From: Corythoichthys intestinalis
Lineage: Eukaryota > Chordata > Actinopteri > Syngnathiformes > Syngnathidae
Reading direction: 5' to 3'
NCBI RefSeq assembly: GCF_030265065.1
Contig: NC_080400.1
Coordinates: 54,048,001-54,112,000, forward strand
DNA length: 64,000 nt
Positions 11,401 to 21,844 of this stretch are shown in pieces (position 1 is the stretch's first letter; the number at the start of each line of letters is the position of its first letter). The position numbers and the translations under genes were made by a program. Below the pieces are notes generated by a model, which made no database searches, had not been told where the DNA came from, and saw nothing but the letters and a program-made list of their open reading frames with translations.

Positions 11401-12232
11401 CGGCCGCTTTATGAATTTCGAAGAGCTATCGCAGAAATTCAACCTACCTCAATCCCACTTCTACCGTTTTTTACAAATTAGGCACTTCGTCCAATCTACC
11501 TATCCAAATTTTCCCAATCAGCCACCAACCTCTTTGATTGATTCTTTGCTTAACCTCGACCATGCCCATAGACAAACCATTTCATTCATCTATAATTCCT
11601 CTGACTGTCAGAGTCATCTATATACTCACTCTTTAAAACAGAAGTGGGAGGACGAGATCGGGACTGCAATATCTGACAACCGTTGGAAGCAGATTTGTAA
11701 GCTGGTCCATTCCTCCTCCATTTGTGCCAGACACGGTCTATTGCAATGCAAAGTAGTTTTAAGAGTACACTACACTAATGCTCGACTCGCAAAAATTTAC
11801 CCCACTACCCCTGACTGCTGCAATAGATGTAAACAATCACCTGCCGATCATACACATATGTTTTGGTCCTGTCCCAGTCTCACTGGTTTCTGGCGGCAGA
11901 TCTTTGATACTTTGGAAACCGTGTCTGGCACAAACCTGGGGAACGACCCATACATAGCACTTTTTGGTTGCCCTCCTCTATCACTTGTTTTATCTGCACC
12001 GACACGCCATGTAATTGCTTTTACGACCCTATTAGCGAGACGGCTCATTTTATTCAAGTGGAAACATGTACATCCCCCATCTTATAACTGTTGGCTCAAA
12101 GAAGTTCTGACTCATTTTAAGCTAGAGAAGATGAGATTTTCACTCAATGGTAGGGGAAGTATCTTCCACAAAACCTGGCAGCCCTTTAAGGACTATCTAG
12201 ATGGACTCACACTCTCTCAAGAAAGTGACTAG
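8420..12232 (+). CDS. LINE ORF2 protein: endonuclease and reverse transcriptase
   Basis: About 1,270 residues if started at the ATG at 8420 (MSIISTYKSKG). The frame is open from 8297, but the upstream 41 codons are hydrophobic, low in complexity and outside the APE fold. Domains in order: an APE-like endonuclease (WNVRGIN about 17-23, QETH 46-49, GGDFN 147-151, SRID 209-212, SDH 235-237); a reverse transcriptase with DAEKAFD, GTRQGCPLSPLLF and the catalytic YADD near residue 705; and a C-terminal CCHC-like knuckle (CCNRCKQSPADHTHMFWSC). All catalytic motifs are intact. The enzyme nicks target DNA and copies the LINE RNA from the nick. The RT sequence fits the L1/Tx1 group of fish LINEs. Confidence 0.93.
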   Translation: MSIISTYKSKGCRFVSWNVRGINNTIKRGKVLSHLKQLCGDIYFIQETHLKTSEVSLLKKPWMKHVYHSKFSVRSRGAAIIIGKNTPFEPIKSTEDPNGRFVAVYGRLLDILVVLVSVYAPVWDDAQFITRLFSSLPDIESCYPIIGGDFNLIQDPVLDRSSSRPFTLSNSATTLKAFADQLGLSDPWRHLNQSDKVFSFFSHVHHTYSRIDFFLIDNRLLDWVTLSEYHSIVVSDHAPVSLDIYFPNYIPPCIQWKLSYFLLNNFEFKQFFQKEIITFFQINDTPEVSRGNLWEACKAYLRGQAISFASYQKKAEAARMTWLANQILKIDAQYSVTPTNALYDERLKLQAEYDLLSTSKVEIKLLHSRQRYFEQGDKAGNLLAHQARSVALSKLIPRIKSTSGTIVSEPNLVNRTFLKFYSDLYTSDSPPEVWEGDNPLESLTYPRISTELVCGMGGPVLLSEVQEALSKLQNGKSPGPDGFGVEFYKAYSDVICPQLVKVYNEAFFTGRLPSTFYEANISLLLKREKDPAECGSYRPISLLNVDQKILAKVLATRLQQALPTLIAADQTGFMAGRDSSFNTRRLINIIGSPSSEVPEVVISLDAEKAFDMVEWKYLFYILAKFGFSDDFIKWIKMLYQSPTAQVLTNGVRSASFPLHRGTRQGCPLSPLLFTLAVEPLAIWLREEARVVGISRNEVTHKLSLYADDLLLYLSNPVSSIPIVIDILTQFGKYSGYKLNIGKSELLPINTLSRMIPASSFPFKVTAKGFRYLGIFIPASFADLFKSNFHPLIDKCKLDMTRWSVLPLSLTGRVNLVKMVLLPKFLYLFQHIPIFLRKSFFHNLDKLISAFLWQDKHPRINKTIQRLPKNQGGLALPNFILYYWACNIVKINNWLLEDTDLCPSWAQLELRSSRLSLKSLLTAKLPLKIRRISQNLVAINSLNIWIQFCKNYGLVGPSILAPIAKNHLFPPSNLDPTFWNWRNRGLINIRDLYVDGRFMNFEELSQKFNLPQSHFYRFLQIRHFVQSTYPNFPNQPPTSLIDSLLNLDHAHRQTISFIYNSSDCQSHLYTHSLKQKWEDEIGTAISDNRWKQICKLVHSSSICARHGLLQCKVVLRVHYTNARLAKIYPTTPDCCNRCKQSPADHTHMFWSCPSLTGFWRQIFDTLETVSGTNLGNDPYIALFGCPPLSLVLSAPTRHVIAFTTLLARRLILFKWKHVHPPSYNCWLKEVLTHFKLEKMRFSLNGRGSIFHKTWQPFKDYLDGLTLSQESD

Positions 12233-12822
12233 AAGCCCCCCCCCCCACTTCCCTTTTTTAATTTTTTTTTTTTTTTTTTTTTTGGTCAAATTTAGTTAGT
12301 TTAGTTAATAGTTAATTTAACTTTTATTTTGAATTTTTATTTATTTCTTTAAAAAAATTTTTGTTATTATATCACTGCTACCGATTGTATTATCAAACTT
12401 CATGTGTTTTGTTTCTTGGTTATTATTCTTTCATTTATTTATGGTTAAACTTATTTCCATTTATTTTTGTGTAGGTGTGTGTGTCGTTTCCCTGTGTTTT
12501 TTTTTTTTTTTTTTTTTCGTGATGTATATGTGGTTTGTGTAAAAAAAGGACCTGTTTATGACACAGCCAAACACAACTTTGGAATTAAAACAAAGACCAA
12601 GCGTTTACCTTTCCACTGTTACCAAACGGACCATGAATAAGATTATTCTGTTACTTTCGTTTTGGCTGAGATGTTCTGAACTCTGTTAAAAAACTCAAAT
12701 AAAAAGATGTAAACAAAAAAATAAAAATAGCTTGCAGTACGCCATTCACTCAGCAATGACTCTCTCTCAAGATTACACTTGATGAGAAGAACCGGTTCTT
12801 GAGTCCCATCCCTAGCCACTAC

Positions 12823-13506
12823 CCTGGCTTCCTACACAAAACGAAACAGGAAAAACAGGTTGAACATGAATGGCAGCTTACCCCTACTGCTTTGGTGCTT
12901 TTATTTACAGAGGTGAACAAAAACAATCCAAAACACAAAATACCTCACCGAAAAAGGTGAAGTGTAATAAACTAGTGATTGAATGCAAAGGCGAATGTAT
13001 GGCGAGCAAAAGCAGCGCGCGAGGAGGTATGCGACACGAATGCAATGACCTCCTCTGTCCGTTAACAGTGGCTGACTTTTGAAGTTTGGCACCGTCCTTC
13101 GGTGGATAATCAGCGGCGGACACGATGTCTGCCTATTCGGAGACCAATCAGCTCACGCCACATTGTGAGGGGAGGCAGTCAGCTGGCGGAGGCTAGGATC
13201 AGCTGACCGGAGGAGCCTCAGAATACAACAACAATTAAACGGCCAGAGCCGTCGCACCCGTGCATCACAGCACATGAAAATGTTGATGCCGTTTGCGTCT
13301 ACCGAGACGTCTAAAGGGCTCCGTGACCGATAGAATGCTGCCTTACCTTATTTTTGTCACGTAAAAGCAGATGTCCAGATATTTGATCATCCTGCCGTGT
13401 TCTCAGACTTATCAGGTGTTGCTCCCGAAGCTTTCTTCTCGGTGACCGAGAACAAATAAATGTATTACACTTAGATTGATTGCTGGCTATTCATATCATT
13501 TTCTGC
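12823..13506. other. unassigned DNA right of the nested hAT
   Basis: This is mixed-composition DNA with a GC-rich part near 13090-13260. The short open frames at 12870-13123 on both strands overlap each other and have no family signature. It may be the continuation of 427-724, since the hAT target duplication joins the two. No gene is supported. Confidence 0.35.
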
Positions 13507-14163
13507 CCATCCATCCATCCATCCATTATCTTCCGCTTAGTCCGGGGTGGGTCGCGGGGGCAGCAGCTTTAGCAGGGAAGCCCAGACTTCCCTCTCCCCA
13601 GCCACTTCAGCCAGCTCCTCCGGCGGGATTCCAAGGCGTTCCCAGGCCAGCCGAGCGACATAGTCTTTCCAGCGTGTCCTGGGCCAACCCCGGGGCCTCC
13701 CGCCGGTGGGACATGCCCGGAACACCTCTCCAGGGAGGCGTCCAGGAGGCATCCGAACCAGATGCCCGAGCCACCTCAACTGGCTCCTCTCAACGTGGAG
13801 GAGTAGCGGCTCGACACCAAGCCCCTCCCGGATGACCGGGCTTCTCACCCTATCTCTAAGGGAGAGCCCCGACACCCTGCGGAGGAAACTCATTTCGGCC
13901 GCTTGTATCCGGGATCTTGTTCTTTCGGTCACGACCCACAGCTCGTGACCATAGGTGAAGGTAGGAACGTAGATCGACCGGTAAATCGAGAGCTTCGCCT
14001 TTTGGCTCAGCTCCTTCTTCACCACAACGGACCGGTGCAGAGTCCGCATCACTGCAGACGCTGCACCAATCCGCCTGTCAATCTCCCGCTCCCTACTACC
14101 CTCACTCGTGAACAAGACCCCAAGATACTTGAACTCCTCCACTTGGGGCAGGATCTCATCCCC
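13507..14163 (-). mobile_element. Rex3-like RTE LINE, 5'-truncated
   Basis: On the minus strand the segment runs through the C-terminal part of an RTE-type reverse transcriptase protein and ends in a GATG tandem tail (ccatccatcc repeats at 13507-13526). A GATG-type tail is a mark of Rex3 elements in teleosts. The open frame from 14142 to 13537 (201 residues) carries EEFKYLGVLFTSEG, EIDRRIGAASAVM and LRWLGHLVRMPPGRLPGEVF, all typical of the RTE C-terminus beyond the RT core. The frame stays open to about 14163, where similarity stops, so the copy lacks the endonuclease and the RT active site, as most LINE copies do. The family name is from memory of tail and protein, not a search. Confidence 0.75.
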
Positions 14164-15867
14164 GTTTTGTGTTATTAATATGGTACGAAGAAACAGGAGT
14201 TATTGCTCTCCCAGATGATAATGATTTGCCACATTATATGTTCCAGGCGTTTGGAGATAGATGCTGCTGGGATTCTCCAGGTGGTAAGATTGCATATATG
14301 ATACATTTAGATGATAAGTGATGACAATTTTGCTATTTTCATGTCATTTTTGAGTCCTGTCAACACTGTTGGCAGGACGCACGGCCTTCATTAACATCGT
14401 GAGCTCGGTGACTTGCCGATCTGGTGGGGCTGCAGGGTGACTCGGGTGTCAGGAGTGGGGGCCAGGTTGTCCAAAGATTAGATGATCGGAGATTAGAAGA
14501 TCGGAGGGCTGATTCAGTCCCCACTTGGACCCAGAGTGGGTGCACCCGTTGGCTTTAACTGGTCCGAGATTCATCCCAGCCGAGGGTGTTGTCCTTTCTG
14601 TGCGTGAAGGTTTTCAGGTTCTTTCGACATGAATAAATTTTTAATTGTGACAGATATCTTCCTGCCTGTAGAATTCCAACGAGCGTTTTATTTAAATGAG
14701 GTCATTAAGTGATAGTTCTGAGAAATGTTTAACTTGCATCACATATACACGACCATTTTTATAGTATTAATACATATTTTGTTTTACTTTCTTATGCGCA
14801 ACTATAATGACGTTACAATGAATTGTGTGCAACCTACCTTGCTATCTATAGATAGGCTGACTCATTTTATGCTTAATTGATTACGATTTGATGGTTCTTC
14901 TATATTGCATGCTGTGTTTTTTTAGTTGAACAGATTACAGCACAAAAGAGTGGTGTCAGTGTTTGATATAGTATTTAGATATTGATGATTGAGTCTTGTT
15001 TTCTGAACTGCATTTTCGACAACTGGGCACTGCGTTAAGGATTGCAATCATTGATTTCTTCAAAACACATTGACAAAAAGGATTAGACTGAGCCATGGAA
15101 TATCGACATAAGACTGACCCTTTTCATGGACCGAACCCTTTTCCCAAGGAAAAAGCTATGGGCTCCACCCTTATAACACCAAGGCCATGAGATTAAGGCA
15201 ATACTGACTTTATTTTTGCACACCTGTTTGGGACAGACTCTGGGAATTCGTGTGTGCTCACCCTTGGGAAATGAGAAAGTGTTTTCATTATGGACTAAGA
15301 TGTTATGGTTTATTTTTAGGTATTGTTTTTTTATTTCATTGTTTATATTTTACGTTTTTCATTTCTTTGTTTTGCCGTGTTTTTTCTCGGGTTGTTTGTG
15401 GTGGTTTTGTTCTTTAAGTTTGGTTTTTGTTGTTGTTTGTTGATTTGTTTTTCTAGTTGGGTGAATTCAATTTTTTATTTGAATTCAAAAGAGGGAATTC
15501 TTGAGATATATTTCCATTTATTCACAATAATCATATGTTGACATTGCATTCTCCATCATAAGACAGTGTATGCCAATGAATAGCGGCACATCTGGAAAAT
15601 ATTAGCTAGTCATAGCAAGATGGGGGTGTACAATGTACATTCCAAGCAAGTTGACCCTGCCCCCAAGTTAGTGAGAAGAAAAAGAGTCCGAGTAGATAGG
15701 TGGGGAGCACTTTCTTCCTTTGTCTGATGGTACCAATATGTATTGTGTGTGTCTTTGTCGTTCAGTGTAAATTCTTTGTTTTTTTTATTCCCGAATTCTG
15801 TGTCATCATCCCCTGTTCTTTATAAGAATAAAACCTGTAACAAGGATAAATCAACTGTTTTCCTTCA
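14164..15867. other. unassigned AT-rich DNA left of the snRNA array
   Basis: About 1.7 kb with no recognised gene. A short open stretch at 14178-14285 reads WYEETGVIALPDDND in the plus frame and stops being convincing after about 36 codons. T-rich low-complexity DNA fills 15310-15470. AATAAA-type signals occur near 14630 and 15828. None of this is enough for a gene or element call. Confidence 0.35.
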
Positions 15868-15998
15868 TCCTCCAAACGCTCAGCTGAAACAGTTGCCCTA
15901 TTCTGTCAATGCGCATGCGCTACTGAAAGCTCCAGATGCTTTGAAATTGTAGTTATTTCTCAAAGCTAGGACAACCTTCCCCTAACTTTCCTGTTTGT
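15868..15998. repeat. outermost fragment of the snRNA array unit
   Basis: About 130 bp match the U1-U2 spacer of the array (cctccaaa-cgctcagctgaaac through actttcctgtttgt). Most of it is repeated at 17585-17690, after a 1.6-kb interruption. Both edge fragments share the variant atgcgcatgcgc, where interior units have tgtgcatgcgcc. They are thus closer to each other than to the array body. Confidence 0.8.
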
Positions 15999-16261
15999 GT
16001 GTTTTTTTGTTTTTTTTTTAAACCTGTCCTGTTCAGCTGTTAGACTTCCATTCTCTGTGTCAAAGTGCCCGGGTTGTTTGAACAGTTTTAATGTTTCACA
16101 TTGAGTCTGATATACTCCCATTGTGATCATTCAAAATACCTTTTTATTATGACAAAGCAGCGAACAGGAAGGGATTATGGGGGGGACAGAAGAAAAGCAA
16201 CACAAGAGAAGAAAGAAACACATACACAAACAACAACAAGAAATACATAGAACATCTAGAC
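15999..16261. other. non-array DNA inside the array edge
   Basis: This sequence separates the outermost array fragment from the hAT copy at 16262. It is purine-rich near 16150-16250. No gene or repeat family is recognised. The last 8 bp (16254-16261) are the hAT target site. Confidence 0.35.
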
Positions 16262-17556
16262 CAGGGGTGTCCAAACTTTTTGAAAAGGGGGCTAGATTTG
16301 GTGTGGTAAAAATGTGGAGGGCCGACCTTGGCTGACGTCCTTTACGTGGAACAATATATTTAAGGAAATGCTAGCAAGCCATTCTGTGTGTCACATTTGC
16401 TTTATTTATTTATTTTTTTGTGCTGAAACTTTTTAGTACTGAAACGATGAATCAATTAACTCCAGTATTCGATAAATGAAAAAAAAGATTCGAATTAAAT
16501 TTTGCTGTTTCGAGTATTCGTTTAATTAAAGTGATACACTGCCCTCTAGTCTGCCTCATTTCTCATGGCTGAATCCAACTGCTCCATGTTAAAACCAACA
16601 TAATTTTTTCATGAATTTTTTAAAAAATGCATTCGTAATTTAGTTTATTGCTTTATTTAGCTGTTTTTTGGGTTTTTTTGTCGGAATATGTGTCTGAACG
16701 ATTTGTCAAGAGCATTGTAAAAAAAAAAAAAAAAAAAACGTTAGTGTTTTATAGCATTTAAGATAGCAGACATTTGCTATGTAAGTTAGCCATTGTTCTT
16801 TTGTCAATCCTTAGTTATTTTTTATACAGTTTGAGGCTCAGCTCAGGTATTTTAATTTTTCATGTTCGATTATTCGAACTAACTAGTTCATCGATTAATC
16901 AACTACTAAAATGATCAATAGCTGCGGCCCTAATTTTTTAAAATTAATAATTTCAACAATCTCACAACTAGCCTTTGTGGCGTTCTTTCGAATCTCGGGC
17001 TCTTGCGAAATACTGCTGTTATATGTAATGTAATAATGTAATAATGCTGCTGTAAAATTAAACTAGCTTCAAGTTGCTTCAATTTCTCGTTTCTTCCCTG
17101 TAATCTTTTCGTACGTGTCAGCGTGTCTTGTTTGGTAATATCGCCTCTGGTAATATCGCCTAACATTGAACTATTTAAAAACAGCGCACTGTCTCTTTGC
17201 AAATGAAGCAGACACAGCTGTTGTGTATTTTAGTGAAGAAATAGTCCAATTTCCACCTATCCCTGAAGCACTGGCCGTCGCAGTCAACAGTTTTTGTTGA
17301 TTCTCGCCATTTTAGAAAATTGGGAGTAAAGGGTCACATGGGGTAATGAGCTTAGAGTGCTGCTTCCTTTTAGTGGGTAAATGAGGAGCAGCATTTAGTG
17401 TGTAAGCTACTTCATATGCTGGTAGCAGTACTGCTGTCCAATATATTAAGTCTATGCGGGCCAGATGTTAATGATTATTATGACAGAGGCTGGGGGCCGG
17501 ATGAAATTTGACCGAGGGCCGCATTTGGCCCCCGGGCCGGACTTTGGACATGTCTG
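16262..17556. mobile_element. non-autonomous hAT element
   Basis: The left end is CAGGGGTGTCCAAACT. The right end is GGACTTTGGACATGTCTG, a mutated inverse. The flanking 8-bp direct repeats are exact: atctagac at 16254-16261 and 17557-17564. The sub-terminal blocks gggccgac on the left and ggccgcatttggcccccggg on the right are typical of this abundant fish family. It is 1,295 bp long including a nested MITE. No transposase is visible. Confidence 0.85.
16435..16931. mobile_element. nested hAT MITE
   Basis: The right end GATCAATAGCTGCGGCCCT is the inverse of the GGGCTGCAACTATTGATC terminus common in fish hAT MITEs. The left end (agtactgaaacgatgaatca) is a diverged partner. The flanks aacttttt (16427-16434) and aatttttt (16932-16939) match at 7 of 8 positions, as expected for an aged target duplication. 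The interior contains mirror-like tcgattaatc and ttcgaat motifs and no coding sequence. Confidence 0.65.
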
Positions 17557-18064
17557 ATCTAGACTAATTATTAATATGCTGGTATACTCTGTCAATGCGC
17601 ATGCGCCACTGACAGCTCCAGATGCTTTGAAATTGTAGTTATTTCTCAAAGCTAGGACAACCTTCCACTCACTTTCCTGTTTGTTTGGTCAGGAATGGAC
17701 ACTGCTGCTGACATGTTAGGGTCCAACCCGGAATGGATGCTACATGACTCTTCTGGGTTCAGACTGCAGGCATATCCGATTGTCGGATTCCTCCTCCAAT
17801 CAGATTTTTTTTGAGCTGACTGTTCACACATTTTTTGTAAGTGTCCAAATCAGATATGGGCCAGTTCAGAGGCCCACATTATTGACACACCTGACAGGTT
17901 CCTGTGGCAACAAAGGCGTCATTCAGAGTAGAGTAAGGTCACGGACAGTCAAAACCCATCTGAGCTGTTCAGACAGAGAATATTGGATTTTGGCCGCCGC
18001 TCCTACCTGATTTCGTCGCCTATTCGCTTTTCAGCAAGATTTGGTTTTGCCTTCACCAGTAGAA

Positions 18065-18217
18065 GGGGGTGCACCGTTCCTGGAGGTACTGCAATACCAG
18101 GTCGATGCATGGAGTGGACGGAGCAAGCCCCTATTCCATCTCCCAGGCCCAAAAATCAATTTAATATATGGTCTCCGGATAAGGGACGTATCAGTTATTA
18201 AACTGATAAGAACAGAT
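18065..18217 (-). pseudogene. RNU2: U2 snRNA gene, 3' portion, split by Keno (unit 0)
   Basis: These are nucleotides 38-190 of U2, cut off from the 5' portion at 23284-23309 by the 5,066-bp LINE. Several changes from the array consensus (for example cagttattaaac for cagatattaaac, and ggataagggacg) fit loss of constraint after the insertion. Confidence 0.95.
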
Positions 18218-18524
18218 TTTTTTTTTTTGGAACATGTTTTATTGATGCTTTGACAAAGAACTTCTCAAATCAAAACATTTTTTTCTAGAGGGTCTTTTTT
18301 TCAATCAATGTTAAATAAATAAGGAGACAGTTAAAATGTTCAAAACAATTTCTGTACAGAATACTATAAAATTTAAAAACTTTTCAGTCTCTTCATTGTC
18401 TCTTGTGCAGGCGCGCAGTGTTATCTAACAATATAGAACATCAACCCGCACTCCCAAACAGCATTTCTCTAGGGTGTAGACTTCTTGCCTCTACCATCGT
18501 GCCAGGCTGTTGCTGCCTCGACCT

Positions 18525-21500
18525 TCACCGTGGAGCTCCGACAACCCCGTCCAGTTGGGCCGAGGCGATTCTTCTTTGCAGCTGTGTCCTTGGCTTGCCG
18601 CCTGCAGCCGCCATAGTTGCTGCAGCCAATCGGAGCACAGCCGCGGGGGGGATCTGCCTGTTCCGCCTCACCAGCAAGTTTATGGAGGTCCAGATGGCGT
18701 CTTTGATGGCGGCCAGGGTGAGCCACTGATTTTCAAACTTCTCCTTCGGTACTCTTGAGTAGCTCACCCCGAAGAGCACAAGTTGTGCATTGAGGACCTC
18801 CCTAACCGGCAAGTCCGGGAATTGCAGGTTGTCGGTTGTCGCCCACAGGTCTACCGCAGCGCTGCACTCCCAGAGGAGGTGCCTCACCGACTCGGGCGCA
18901 CCACAACCAGGTCGGGGGCAAGTTGAGTGCGCCGCCATTCCTCGAGAGTGCATGGCGGTCCTGACTGGGAGGATCTCGTGGGCCACCATCCATGATAGGT
19001 CTCGTAGTCTGTTTGGAAGTGCGGGGTGGTTCACGTGGCGCCAAACCGTTGTGGGCTCGCCTAGTGCAAGCCCGCGCACTGGACTCACCTGATCCTGCTC
19101 CTGCACAACAGAAATCAGAGATTTGTGATTTTTTAAAACATTAAAATCCTCTTTCTCTAGTTTAAAATGTTTAAAGAAATTTTTTATAAAAGCATAAGGT
19201 GGTGGCAGTGGGAACGCGACCGGCAATCTTTGGTCTGTGGCCAACAGTTTCAGGCTCCGCAAGTAGGAGCCCATCCAGAATCTGGTCATCGCTTGACTTT
19301 TCGGATTACTGGATGGGCCCAATGCATTTAGGAAGTGCAGAGACACATACAGGCTCCCCAGGAACAAGTGGAGGTCTGGCACTCCTTTTCCACCTTTTTC
19401 CTTTCTTTTCTTCATGGTGTCTCGCCTCACCCTCTCCCACTTGGACCCCCAGATAAAATGGAAGATGGACCGGTCGAGATCTAAAAGAGTATTTCTCCTT
19501 GGGGTAAAAACAGAGCTGATTAGTAAAAGCAGTGGTAAAATAACAGCTTTAAATATAAGAACTTTTCCTTCAATAGTCAATTGTCTCGTTCCCCAAAAAC
19601 CCAGTCTCTTCCTCACTTTCCCTACCACGTCTACCCAATTTGCGTCCCCTCCCCCATCCCTGCCAAATTTAATCCCCAGTATTTTTTGATCAGTCTGTGT
19701 CACCGTCAATGGCAGTCCTGTCTTCTCTGTCGTTGTCCATGGTCCATAAAATTAGGCTCTGGTCTTATCTCTGTTCAGTTTTGACCCAGAGGCCCGTCCG
19801 TACCAGTCAGTCAAGTCCAACGCCCTGTTGACAGATAAAAGGTCCATACAGAAGATATTGACATCATCCATGTATAAAATGCATTTTGTTAAAAGTCCTC
19901 CACCCCCCGGGATTTTCACCCCCTTGATCAGATCGTCCTTTCTCAACATCTGCGCCAATGGTTCTATGCATAGAACATACAGAAGGGCAGATAACGGACA
20001 CCCCTGACGTACACCGCAGTTAATGTTGACTGCTTTTGTCAACTTCCCATTAACCACAAATTTGCTGTTGATGTCCCGATAGAGCAATCCCACCCACTCT
20101 ATAAACCTGTCAGGAAACCCACATTTTTGCAGTAACCTAAATAGGTACTAGTGCGAGACCCGATCAAAAGCCTTTTCAAAATCTAAATTTAATACTACAA
20201 GCCGCATATTTCTGTCTCTCGCATAACAGATGGTGTCACGGATCAGCATGAGGCGGTCCGTGATCTTCCTTCTCGCAATGGTGCAGGTTTGATCCGGGTT
20301 GATCAGTTTCCTAAAACCACAGACATACGTGCCGCTAAAAGTTTACTAAAAAGCTTACAGTCAAAATTTAAAAGTGTAATCGGTCGCCAGTTTTTAAGAT
20401 CAGTGTTGTCCCCCTTTTTGTGCAATAAAGTCACTATCCCTAATCTAAAACTGTCTGGAAGCAAACTATTTTTGTCAAAATCGTTAAAAACTGTAATCAA
20501 ATCCGGTGCTAAAATGTCCCTACACGTCAGATAAAAGGCAAGGGGCAGTCCGTCCTCTCCAGGGGCCTTGCCTTTCTTAAAATTTGCGATGCATTTGCTC
20601 ACTTCGTTTACAGTAAAATCCCTTGTTAATAGCTATTGATCCCACACTTGGCTTTCCATAAAATCTAAAACCTGTGTCACAATCTCCTCTTGAATTTCTT
20701 TCGTGTCATAAAGCTTTTGATAAAAGGTTTTGACTGCTCTACTTATTTCACTATTTGTTGTGTTGTTCACTAAAATCAATCCCCTTTTGTGCCAAGTTAA
20801 AATACTGTTGCAGTCTTTTCTGCAGTCCCAACATGAGTCTCATTTCCTTTTTCTTTTTCTCTCTTCCTACTCTTTTAAAAAACATCTGTGTCCTACCCTT
20901 CACCATTTCCCACCACCGTGCACGCGAATCAAACAAGTCTTGGAGAGTCTGCCAGTCTCTGTACTGCTCCCTGTACTGATCAACGACTACCTCATCCTCG
21001 AGCAGGGAGCAGTTTAGTTTCCATAAACCTTTTCCCATCGTCACCTCAAAATGCTGTGAAAGTGTGCAGGAAAGAAGCAACTGATCTGAAAAAAAAAGAC
21101 AGGAATTAAACTAACATCCACCGGTGACCAATCACGTGCAAATATATAGTCAATGCGAGAAGCTCTGGTATTATCGCTATTAAACCAAGTAAAACCATCG
21201 TCTCGCGGGTGCACGGTTTTAAAACAATCTTGTAAATTGAAAACCCGGCAAATGTCTTTAATTAAAACTGATGTTTTATCAATTTTAAAATCCTCCCCGG
21301 CTCCCTTTCTATCCCCTCCATTTAAAATACAATTAAAATCACCTCCTAAAATGAATGGTGCCCGACCCAACATGTGCGGTTGCAAATTTTCTAAAAGATC
21401 ATACCTGTCATGTTTATCATTAAAACCGTAAATGTTTATGATATTAAAATCCTTTCCCATAAAAGTCAGTTGTGCTAAAATTGCTCGCCCGTCATTAACT

Positions 21501-21766
21501 ATTGAACTATGTTTAAAATTAATGTGAGAATTATTAATTAAAATGGCAATTCCGTCGTTTTTGTTTTCGTTTGAGCCGCTCCATATTGAGGGATGCGGCC
21601 ACATATCTTCCCATTGTTTGTAATTCTTTAAAAAGGGCAAGCCACATTCTTGAATTAAAAACACATCTGATTTAACAGTTTGCAGGAAGGATAAAACATT
21701 CTGGGCTTTAATCTTTGACTTTACACTTCTCACATTTAAAGTTGAGAAGGTAAGAGTCACAGGCAT
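18525..21766 (-). pseudogene. Keno ORF2 (APE-RT), broken, copy 1
   Basis: The endonuclease starts at 21766 (MPVTLTFSTLNVRSVKSK) and reads through GGDFNCIL and SRIDYIFARD. The frame shifts in an A-run near 21090, just at the SDH motif. The next piece (20751-21080) is followed by a 182-bp deletion relative to copy 2. RT pieces at 20303-20602 and 19752-20093 keep KGKAPGEDG, GVRQGCPLS and the catalytic YMDD, but a stop and frame changes separate them. The C-terminal piece (18525-19709, 394 residues) is open and ends with the CPRPGCGAPESVRHLLWEC knuckle. At least four interruptions make it non-functional. Confidence 0.88.
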
Positions 21767-21844
21767 GATTGATAAACCTCACTCAAATTTGCAATAATTT
21801 AGACACAATTCACTTAAAAGGGGATTCAGAGTAAAAACCTAAAA

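Larger units (their letters stand above)
6468..12721 (+). mobile_element. full-length L1/Tx1-type LINE
   Basis: A 6,254-bp non-LTR retrotransposon is bounded by a perfect 15-bp target duplication, taaaaatagcttgca (6453-6467 and 12722-12736). It has a short 5' leader, an L1-type ORF1, an inter-ORF region of almost 1 kb that is T-rich with an AT microsatellite near 8030-8065, an intact APE-RT ORF2, and a 3' end with an A-rich tail. Perfect target duplication and two unbroken ORFs make it young and possibly still competent. It is unrelated in insertion site to the Keno elements further right, although its RT belongs to the same broad L1/Tx1 group. Confidence 0.9.
733..12814. mobile_element. non-autonomous hAT element enlarged by nested insertions
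   Basis: The left end reads TAGGGATGGGA from 733 and the right end is its inverse, TCCCATCCCTA, finishing at 12814. Both are flanked by the same 8-bp direct repeat gccactac (725-732 and 12815-12822), the length hAT transposases make. Next to the right end, AACCGGTTCTT matches the sub-terminal sequence common in fish hAT MITEs of this type. The element's own DNA is roughly 733-1450, 3706-4023, 5777-6452 and 12737-12814, under 2 kb, and no transposase is visible. The rest is later insertions. Matching termini over 12 kb show that the insertions entered after this element did. Confidence 0.75.

Noticed and set aside
15060-15845. Possible solo LTR of an old retrovirus-like element
   Set aside because: There is a late AATAAA-type signal and T-rich DNA, but no matching terminal bases, target duplication, primer site or coding remains to support it.
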